Assembly: GCA_025774865.1 (NCBI GenBank)
Contig: JALGZO010000516.1
Location: forward strand, 1-6,628
Direction of reading: 5' to 3'
Source of the DNA: a bacterium
GTDB lineage: Bacteria; ARS69
DNA: 6,628 nucleotides
The notes beneath the pieces were generated by a model. That model saw only the letters and a program-made list of their open reading frames with translations. It did no database searches and was not told the DNA's origin. The position numbers and the translations under genes were made by a program. Positions 1-5,780 of the stretch are shown here, piece after piece (position 1 is the stretch's first letter; every line of letters starts with the position of its first letter).

Positions 1-1606
1 CCAGACGAACGGCCTCTCGTTTCAGCTCCAGTGCCGAAGCGCCGTTGAGCACGAATTCCTTCAGCTCGTCCTTGAGCACCATCACCTCGTAGATCGCGAG
101 GCGACCCTTGAACCCGGTGTCGGAGCACGCCCGACAGCCGCGCCCGGTGACGGGAACGATGGTTCTCGCGACCTCTTCGGCCATGCCCGCATCGACGAGG
201 CTGTCCGGCGTCACCTCGTGGTCGGTTTCCTTGCACTCCTCGCATACTCTTCGGGCAAGGCGTTGGGCCGCGATGCAGTTCACCGATGAGGCGACGAGAA
301 ACGGCTCGATACCCATGTTGAGGAGCCGGTTCACGGTCGAGGGCGCGTCGTTGGTGTGCAGGGTCGAGAGCACCATGTGCCCCGTCAGTGCGGCCTTGAC
401 GGCGATTTCCGCGGTTTCGAAGTCGCGAATCTCGCCGACCATGATGATGTCGGGGTCCTGGCGCAAGAACGAGCGCAACGAAGCGGCGAAATTGAGCCCG
501 ATCTCTTCGTGCATCTGCACCTGATTGATGCCCGAGAGGTTGAATTCGACGGGATCTTCGGCCGTCGAGAGGTTCTCGCTTACCTGATTGAGCTCCGACA
601 GCGCCGAGTACAGGGTCGTCGTCTTCCCGGAGCCAGTGGGCCCCGTCACCAGCACCATGCCGAAGGGCTGGTGGATCGACTTCTTGAAGTCCGCGAGCTG
701 CTCCTCCTCGAAGCCGAGCTTGGTCATGTCGAGCTGGAGGTTCGACTTGTCCAGCAGACGGAGGACGATCTTCTCTCCGAAGAGCGTCGGTAGAACGGAG
801 ACGCGGAAGTCCATCTCCTTGCCGCGGCCCATCTTCAGCTTGATTCGCCCGTCCTGGGGCAGCCGGCGTTCGGCGATGTCGAGCGCCGACATGATCTTGA
901 CTCGCGACAGGATGGCGTTCTTGAGCTTCATCGGCGGCTTCATGACCTCATAGAGGACGCCGTCGATGCGGTATCGGACGCGAAAGGACTTCTCGTAGGG
1001 CTCGATGTGGATGTCCGAGGCCGTCTTCTTCACCGCATCCGTGAGGATCAGATTCACGAGCTTGACGACTGGCGCGTCTTCGGACTCGCGAGCGAGCTCG
1101 CTGATGTCGACATCGTCGGCCTCGTGTACGAGGTCGATGTCCGAGTCGTCGAAGTCGCCCATGACGTCTTCGAGGGAAGACGACTGGTCGTAGTGCTTGT
1201 CAACGGCCTGCCGGATGGCGTCTTCCGCGGCGACCACCGGCTGGATGTTGTAGCCGGTGAGGAACTTGATGTCGTCGAGGGCGAAGATGTTGGACGGATC
1301 GGGGGTCGCAACGATGAGCGTCGATCCCGCGCGGTTCACCGGAATCACGGTGTGTTTGATCGCGACGTCCTCGGGGATCAGCTGGATCACGGCGGGGTCA
1401 ATCTCGAATTCTTCGAGATTGATGGACGGAACTCCAAATTGTTTCGCGACGAAATCGGTGAGCTCGGTTTCGTCGAGGTAACCGAGTGCAGTGATCTGCG
1501 CGCCGAGGCGCGCGTTCTTGGCGCGCGCCTCGTCACGGGCGTTGTTCAGCTGCTCCGCGGTGAGGAGGTTCTCCTTGACGAGGAGCTCCCCGATCTTCTC
1601 GTTCAC
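1..1606 (-). CDS. pilB: Type IV pilus assembly ATPase PilB (GspE/PilB family), C-terminus cut by window edge
   Basis: Cytoplasmic hexameric ATPase that powers type IV pilus extension. 535 codons are visible from a GTG at 1606 and the frame runs off the left edge; from the family's usual length about 25-35 residues are missing. Residues 4-56 hold two 24-residue repeats separated by 5 residues, an MshEN (T2SSE_N) domain. An Asp/Glu-rich linker follows, then the ATPase core: Walker A GPTGSGKTTT (residues 322-331, Lys328), Asp box around EDPVEF (350-355), Walker B IIMVGE (387-392), His box with HTND (417-420). A tetracysteine zinc site, CEEC (455-458) and CRAC (491-494), is typical of PilB/GspE extension ATPases and argues against the retraction ATPase PilT. 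The stretch from LPTLFGEK through LDMTKLGF reads as PilB rather than GspE; no secretin or pseudopilin gene is visible to settle it further. pilT and pilC often follow pilB and may lie beyond the left edge (inference). Confidence 0.93.
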   Translation of the reverse strand, partial: MNEKIGELLVKENLLTAEQLNNARDEARAKNARLGAQITALGYLDETELTDFVAKQFGVPSINLEEFEIDPAVIQLIPEDVAIKHTVIPVNRAGSTLIVATPDPSNIFALDDIKFLTGYNIQPVVAAEDAIRQAVDKHYDQSSSLEDVMGDFDDSDIDLVHEADDVDISELARESEDAPVVKLVNLILTDAVKKTASDIHIEPYEKSFRVRYRIDGVLYEVMKPPMKLKNAILSRVKIMSALDIAERRLPQDGRIKLKMGRGKEMDFRVSVLPTLFGEKIVLRLLDKSNLQLDMTKLGFEEEQLADFKKSIHQPFGMVLVTGPTGSGKTTTLYSALSELNQVSENLSTAEDPVEFNLSGINQVQMHEEIGLNFAASLRSFLRQDPDIIMVGEIRDFETAEIAVKAALTGHMVLSTLHTNDAPSTVNRLLNMGIEPFLVASSVNCIAAQRLARRVCEECKETDHEVTPDSLVDAGMAEEVARTIVPVTGRGCRACSDTGFKGRLAIYEVMVLKDELKEFVLNGASALELKREAVRL

Positions 1607-1615
1607 CGAGCTTTT

Positions 1616-1623
1616 CCCCTCCC
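1616..1623 (-). promoter_or_regulatory. Ribosome binding site fixing the pilB GTG start
   Basis: On the minus strand GGGAGGGG lies 9 bases upstream of the GTG at 1606, a strong Shine-Dalgarno match. Another in-frame GTG lies about ten codons further upstream, but it would place this purine run inside the coding region. The protein from 1606 also begins directly at the first MshEN repeat, as expected for PilB. Confidence 0.7.
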
Positions 1624-1759
1624 GTCCGATCACTCGTGAGCCGCAAGAGCCGACCCGAAGCCGCGAGAAGGCTCCTTCCGACGGCCCCTTGCACACAGAG
1701 CTGCATGCGAGGAAACCGTTGAGAACCCGCTGAGTTATCGGCGTTTCGGGAAGAGAGCT

Positions 1760-2785
1760 TTACCGGCCCGAGGAACCCTTCGACCCGGCCGCGGCTGCGT
1801 TGATCTCGACGAGGGACGTTCGGCGAAGCCGCAGCACCGCGAGCCCGAGGCCCGTGAGGCTGAGCCAGAAGACCGCGTGAATCAACGTCCCGAGAGCGAC
1901 GGCGGTTTCCGTAGGAATTCCGAAGTGTTCGAGCGCCACCTTACAAGCAAAGTGGTAGGGGCCGAAGAAGCCGGGAGCGGATGGCAGCGCCACTGCCATC
2001 CCGATGGCCGCTTGGGTGATCCAGGCCGCGGCGAGGGTCTGAAAAGGCGACCCCAGGTCGACCCCGACGGCCGCGAAGGCAGCGAAGATCGGGATCGTGG
2101 ACGCGACGAGCCAGATCGCCACGGTATAGAGCGCCACCCGGAACAGGTGGTGGCCGCTTCGAAGCGCGCCGAGACCTTCGCTGAAACGCCGCAGCGCGTA
2201 TTCCAGAAACTCTGTGAGCCGGGTCGAGAAGGGTCGGGTGAGCCGCGTGGCAAGGGCGATGACGGGCTCCGGGGCGATCTCGAGCAGCACGATGACGATC
2301 GAGGGAGCGATGGCAACGGGCAGCAGGATCACGGCACCGCGCGCGATCAGGCCGTCGTGGCCGGCCCCGAGCAGCCCCAGCACGCCGAAGGCCAGCCCGA
2401 TGACCATCACCATGTCGATCACGCGCTCGAGGATGACGGTGCCGAAGATCGCCGCCCTGCTTCCGCCCCCCTCGCGCCAGAGATACCAGGCGCGGATGAC
2501 CTCGCCCATGCGCAGCGGGAAGACGTTGTTCGCCATGAATCCAACGGCCGTCGCCCGGAACAGCGACCCGGTCGCGAAGGGTTGGATCGGCGCCGCGAGA
2601 TGCTTCCAGCGCAACGCCCGCAGGTAGATCACGAGAACGTACGCGGGGATCGATAGAACCAGCAGCAGGACCCAGTTCGCCCGCGCGATGACGCGCGCCA
2701 CTTCGGCGAAGGGCGCGTCCCGCAGGACCAGCCAGACGAAGACCGCGGTTACGGCGAGGCCGAACCAGACCCGCGGATCCCGCAA
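1760..2785 (-). CDS. Flippase-like integral membrane protein (lysylphosphatidylglycerol synthase TM / UPF0104 family)
   Basis: A 341-residue, very hydrophobic protein with about eight membrane segments, ending at TAA 1762-1760. Family signatures appear in order: LRALRW (residues 55-60), NNVFPLRMGEVIR (86-98), ERVIDM (120-125) and PSAPGFFG (268-275). These mark the family known from the membrane domain of MprF and from stand-alone YbhN-like proteins (PF03706, TIGR00374). Its length matches the stand-alone form, and there is no C-terminal aminoacyl-transferase domain, so it is not a full MprF. Members are associated with moving or modifying lipids and lipid-linked substrates; the substrate here cannot be told from sequence. 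The start is uncertain: the TTG at 2785 puts the first membrane segment right after it but has no good ribosome binding site at normal spacing. A GGAGG at 2815-2811 is 25 bases away. The gene follows ribF by 32 bp and is probably cotranscribed with it. Confidence 0.85.
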   Translation of the reverse strand: MRDPRVWFGLAVTAVFVWLVLRDAPFAEVARVIARANWVLLLVLSIPAYVLVIYLRALRWKHLAAPIQPFATGSLFRATAVGFMANNVFPLRMGEVIRAWYLWREGGGSRAAIFGTVILERVIDMVMVIGLAFGVLGLLGAGHDGLIARGAVILLPVAIAPSIVIVLLEIAPEPVIALATRLTRPFSTRLTEFLEYALRRFSEGLGALRSGHHLFRVALYTVAIWLVASTIPIFAAFAAVGVDLGSPFQTLAAAWITQAAIGMAVALPSAPGFFGPYHFACKVALEHFGIPTETAVALGTLIHAVFWLSLTGLGLAVLRLRRTSLVEINAAAAGSKGSSGR

Positions 2786-2817
2786 GCAGCGACGGCCGGT
2801 GGATAGCGAGCCTCCGC

Positions 2818-3768
2818 TCAGAGTGCCTCCAGTCGCCGACGGCCTTCCTCCACGTCCTTGGCGATCTGCTCGCGGAGGGCACCGACTCCGGAGAATCGCC
2901 GCTCGTCGCGCAGGTGATGGGTGAACGACAGCTCGACGCGCCTGCCGTAGATGTCGCCGTCGAAATCGACCAGATGGGATTCCGCGACGAGCCGATGCTC
3001 GCCATCGAACGTCGGCCGGACACCTACGTTGGTCACGGCGAGCGCCTCGGTGCCCCGGGGCGGGTTACCGTCGTCGAGAAAACGCATCCGCCCGGCATAG
3101 ACTCCGGACGCGGGCAGGATCTCGTTCTCCGGGTCGAGATTCGCGGTGGGAAAGCCGATGTCGCGTCCTCGCCGATCGCCTTTCACCACCCGTCCGCGAA
3201 TCGTATAGCTGCGCCCGAGCATCGAGAAGGCCTCCTCCACCCGCCCCTCGAAGAGCATCTGGCGAATCCGAGTGGAGTTCACGTCTCCGGCATCGACGGT
3301 GACTTCCGGGATGATCGTCACCGAAAACCCGAGCTTCGGCCCCATCTCCGTGAGAAGCCGCATGGACCCTTCGCGGTCCCGGCCGAAATGGAAATCGTAG
3401 CCGACGTATACCTCGACGGGATGGATCTTCTCGTAGAGGATCTCCCGTATGAAGACATCTGCTGGGATCTTGGCAAATTCGCGCGTGAACGGCTCGACGA
3501 TCACGGTGTCGACTCCGGTCTGCTCGAAGAGCTCGACCCGCTGCTCGATCGTCGCGAGCAGACGTGGCGCCCGATCGGGCTGCAAGACCTTCCGCGGATG
3601 CGGTTCGAAGGTGTAGACGACGGCCTCTCCACCCAGCTGTCTAGCCCGCTCGACGACGATGTCGATGATCGCGCGGTGGCCGACGTGCAACCCGTCGAAA
3701 TTCCCGACGGTGACGACGGGGTGGTAGAGAGGCTCTTTCAACTCATCGCTTCCGCGAACGTAGTGCAA
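2818..3768 (-). CDS. ribF: Bifunctional riboflavin kinase / FAD synthetase RibF
   Basis: A 316-residue cytoplasmic enzyme that phosphorylates riboflavin to FMN and then adenylylates FMN to FAD; length is normal for bacterial RibF. The N-terminal nucleotidyltransferase domain carries TVGNFDGLHVGH (residues 20-31, the GxFDGxHxGH signature), EPHP (55-58), VGYDFHFG (122-129) and STRIR (165-169). The C-terminal kinase domain carries GFPTANL (205-211, the PTAN motif), TNVGVRPTF (246-254) and Glu263 in the AESH segment, at the place of the catalytic base. The start is TTG at 3768, with GGAG seven bases upstream. The N-terminal MHYVRG matches the usual RibF opening, so the start is well supported despite the rare codon. 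No FMN riboswitch is possible in the leader seen here: only 15 bp separate this start from the divergent lptG start, so any promoter must lie inside lptG. Confidence 0.96.
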   Translation of the reverse strand: MHYVRGSDELKEPLYHPVVTVGNFDGLHVGHRAIIDIVVERARQLGGEAVVYTFEPHPRKVLQPDRAPRLLATIEQRVELFEQTGVDTVIVEPFTREFAKIPADVFIREILYEKIHPVEVYVGYDFHFGRDREGSMRLLTEMGPKLGFSVTIIPEVTVDAGDVNSTRIRQMLFEGRVEEAFSMLGRSYTIRGRVVKGDRRGRDIGFPTANLDPENEILPASGVYAGRMRFLDDGNPPRGTEALAVTNVGVRPTFDGEHRLVAESHLVDFDGDIYGRRVELSFTHHLRDERRFSGVGALREQIAKDVEEGRRRLEAL

Positions 3769-3771
3769 TGC

Positions 3772-3777
3772 TAGACT
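3772..3777 (+). promoter_or_regulatory. Possible -10 element for leaderless lptG mRNA
   Basis: TAGACT matches four of six positions of the sigma70 -10 consensus, including the key second A and last T. Its end lies 6 bases before the lptG GTG at 3784, so transcription would begin at or next to the start codon. lptG has no visible Shine-Dalgarno sequence, which fits a leaderless message. The expected -35 position (3750-3755, TTCCGC) is a poor match, so this is tentative. Confidence 0.22.
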
Positions 3778-3779
3778 CC
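3776..3779 (-). promoter_or_regulatory. Ribosome binding site supporting the ribF TTG start
   Basis: Minus-strand GGAG with a 7-base spacer to the TTG at 3768. It supports TTG over an overlapping ATT and lies entirely within the 15-bp gap shared with the lptG start. Confidence 0.6.
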
Positions 3780-3783
3780 GACC

Positions 3784-4860
3784 GTGCGAATTCTCTCGCG
3801 CTATTTCCTCGGGAGCTACCTGAATCTCTTCGTCACCATCCTATTCGCATCGATGATCACCATCGCGATCGTCGAACTGCTCCTCAACTTCGATGAGATC
3901 ATGGATGATCACGCTGGATTCACCGGCGTCATGACATACCTCTTCCTCAGGATCCCGACCTATTACTTCCGCGACCTGATCCCGGCGACCTCCTTCGCAG
4001 CCGCCTTCTTCTGCGTCGGCCTCGCGGCCCGTGCGCGGGAGGTCACGGCGATCAAGACCGGAGGGGTCTCGCCACGACGGATGGTAGTCCCGATTCTCGC
4101 CGCTGCAGCGGCGATCTCCCTCGCCACCCTCGTCCTCGACGAGACCCTGGTACTCTCCGCGACGCGCGAGTGGAACCGCCGGGAGAACCCCGGAGAAGAG
4201 GTCACGTTTCGACGGGGATCGTTCTGGTACCACAGGGGCGACACGATCTACAACGTGGGGGAAACAGACCGGGAATCCAAGACCCTGCACGGAGTGCGCG
4301 TGTTCGAGACCAATCCTCGGGGGCGCCTCGGTCGGAGCCTTCGGGCCGACGTCGTCCGCATCGACGAGAATCACCGCTGGCACTTCCAGGACGCCACCGT
4401 CCGTACTTTCGACCCGTCCCGCCCTTCGGCGGCGCCGTTGGTCGAACGCCGTGAGGAGATGATCCTGGCGGTGGTCGCGGAGCGGGACCTCGCGCTCCTC
4501 GAGGCCGGTGCCCGGACGCTTTCGCTGTTCGAGCTGGGGGAGTACATCCGCGCCCGTTCGGAAGAGGGCCGCAACACCGCGCGATACCGCGAGATGCTCC
4601 ACGCCCGCCTCTCCGACCCGCTGGCCGTCCTCGTCTTCGCATTCCTCGCGATTCCGCTCGGACTGCGGGTCGAACAGAGGCGCAGTCTGGCATCGGCCGC
4701 CGTGGTCGGGATCGTGATCCTCGGCCTCTTCTACACGGCCCGCACCGCGGCAAGCATGATCACGGCCGGCGGCATGGGTGGCGCCGCCTTCGGCCCCTGG
4801 TTGGTCCTGGCCGCCTTTACGGGCTTCGGCGCGGTGCGCTTCGCACGCGCCCCGCGCTGA
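3784..4860 (+). CDS. lptG: LPS export ABC transporter permease LptG (LptF/LptG family)
   Basis: A 358-residue inner-membrane permease of the LptB2FG complex, which extracts lipopolysaccharide from the inner membrane and passes it to the LptC/LptA bridge. The layout is the family's: TM1 about 12-35, TM2 about 48-80, a cytoplasmic coupling segment with REVTAIKTGGVSPRR (85-99), TM3 about 100-120, a periplasmic beta-jellyroll region about 125-265, then three C-terminal helices (about 278-298, 303-328, 333-352). The N-terminal MRILSRY and the NFDEIM segment (35-40) resemble LptG more than LptF. That choice rests on recalled family patterns, so LptF is the alternative. The GTG at 3784 is supported by this canonical N-terminus; no Shine-Dalgarno sequence is visible. 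The gene is alone on its strand, divergent from ribF and convergent with hflC, with no lptF beside it. Confidence 0.9.
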   Translation: MRILSRYFLGSYLNLFVTILFASMITIAIVELLLNFDEIMDDHAGFTGVMTYLFLRIPTYYFRDLIPATSFAAAFFCVGLAARAREVTAIKTGGVSPRRMVVPILAAAAAISLATLVLDETLVLSATREWNRRENPGEEVTFRRGSFWYHRGDTIYNVGETDRESKTLHGVRVFETNPRGRLGRSLRADVVRIDENHRWHFQDATVRTFDPSRPSAAPLVERREEMILAVVAERDLALLEAGARTLSLFELGEYIRARSEEGRNTARYREMLHARLSDPLAVLVFAFLAIPLGLRVEQRRSLASAAVVGIVILGLFYTARTAASMITAGGMGGAAFGPWLVLAAFTGFGAVRFARAPR

Positions 4861-4864
4861 AAGC

Positions 4865-4882
4865 CCGAGCATCAGGGCTCGG
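4865..4882. terminator. Stem-loop between convergent lptG and hflC, possible bidirectional terminator
   Basis: CCGAGC (4865-4870) and GCTCGG (4877-4882) form a perfect 6-bp GC-rich stem around a 6-base loop. It starts four bases after the lptG stop codon, and the hflC stop (4872-4874) lies in the loop. A competing 5-bp stem, AGCCC with GGGCT (4862-4866 and 4875-4879), is also possible. No clear U tract follows on either strand, so it may be a weak or non-canonical terminator or just protect 3' ends. Confidence 0.4.
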
Positions 4883-5780
4883 TCGACGCTGGCGGTGTCG
4901 TCGCGGACGCCGCGCCATCCAAGTAACGGAAGAACTCCGATTCCGGCGACAACACCAGCGTCGTCTCCTTTCCGATCGTCTTCCGATAGGCCTCCATGCT
5001 GCGCAGGAAGGCGTAGAAATCGGGATCCTTCGAGTAGGCCTCGGCGTAGATGCGCGCGGCCTCGGCGTCGCCCTCGCCCCGTGCGATCGAGGCCTGCTTG
5101 TTCGCGTTCGCGACCGTCACGCGCGCTTCGCGCTCTGCATCGGCGCGAATGCTGCGCGCCTCTTCCTCGCCTTCCGCGCGGTACTTGCGAGCCAGGCGCG
5201 TCCGGTCCGTCTTCATGCGCGCGAAGACGTTCTTTTCGGTGGCGGGCGGCAGCTCGGTGCGGTTGATGCGAACATCTTCGATCTCGATCCCGTCTTCGGC
5301 CAACGAGTTCGCCGTCCTCTCGGTGATGGCTCTCCGAATGTTCTCGCGCTCGTCGGTGAGTACTTCGAGAAGGGTTTGCTTGCCCACGACTTCGCGCACC
5401 GCCGCCTTCACGACCCGATTGATCTGCTGTCTCGCGAGCTCGATGCCCTGCGGAAACGAGCTGCGAAACTCGACCGGGTCGACGATTCGCCAGACCACGT
5501 AGTTGTCGATGACGATTCGTTCCTGATCCCTGGTCTGGATCGACTCGGGGTCCACGTTCAGATAGAGCTTCAAGCTCGGGTAGGTTTCGACGTCCATGAG
5601 CAGCGGAACCCGGGCGAATACGCCCGGACTCGTCACCGACAGCGCCTTGCCGAACATGAGAAGGATCCTCTGCTCGCCCTCCCGGGTGATCACGACGGGG
5701 CCCCAGCCGAAGCTCCCCACCACGACGAGGCCCACGAGCGCGGCGACCAGGACGAAGAGCAGGAGGATCACCCGCTTCAT
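4872..5780 (-). CDS. hflC: HflC, SPFH/band-7 subunit of the FtsH protease modulator
   Basis: A 302-residue SPFH-family protein that pairs with HflK in a large inner-membrane complex around FtsH and modulates membrane protein degradation. A single N-terminal membrane segment (about residues 4-24) is followed by the band-7 domain, including REGEQRILLMFGK (33-45), a long Ala/Glu/Arg-rich helical region, and the HflC-type C-terminus: RGEGDAEAARIYAEAYS (234-250), KDPDFYAFLRS (251-261) and SPESEFFRYL (278-287), all close to E. coli HflC. It is about 30 residues shorter than E. coli HflC, lacking that protein's mid-domain insertion. It ends in a low-complexity Ala/Thr/Pro tail (290-302). The ATG at 5780 overlaps the hflK stop (ATGA), and GGGAGGG sits six bases upstream, indicating coupled translation. 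Confidence 0.96.
   Translation of the reverse strand: MKRVILLLFVLVAALVGLVVVGSFGWGPVVITREGEQRILLMFGKALSVTSPGVFARVPLLMDVETYPSLKLYLNVDPESIQTRDQERIVIDNYVVWRIVDPVEFRSSFPQGIELARQQINRVVKAAVREVVGKQTLLEVLTDERENIRRAITERTANSLAEDGIEIEDVRINRTELPPATEKNVFARMKTDRTRLARKYRAEGEEEARSIRADAEREARVTVANANKQASIARGEGDAEAARIYAEAYSKDPDFYAFLRSMEAYRKTIGKETTLVLSPESEFFRYLDGAASATTPPASTEP

Noticed and set aside
356-1639. Several plus-strand open frames across pilB
   Set aside because: All are antisense to the continuous 535-codon PilB frame with its Walker A, Walker B, His box and tetracysteine motifs.
1643-1656. GG-N10-GC sigma54-like promoter upstream of pilB on the minus strand
   Set aside because: Spacing and a TTGC -12 element fit, and pilus genes can be RpoN-dependent, but the -24 element matches little beyond GG and such patterns are frequent by chance at this G+C.
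1648-1675. GAGCC/GGCTC inverted repeat in the gap before pilB
   Set aside because: Only 5 bp of stem with an 18-base loop and no U tract; not distinguishable from chance.
1690-1759. Possible terminator after the flippase-like gene
   Set aside because: The best pairing on the minus strand (GAAAC-CCG with CGG-TTTC) is bulged with a loop of about 20 bases and no U run.
1941-3023. A 360-codon minus-strand frame over the flippase-like gene and ribF
   Set aside because: Out of frame with both real genes, highly Arg-rich, no recognisable motif, whereas both overlapped genes carry full family signatures.
2914-3774. A 286-codon plus-strand frame antisense to ribF
   Set aside because: Mirrors the ribF coding sequence, has no family resemblance and no ribosome binding site; codon-bias artefact.
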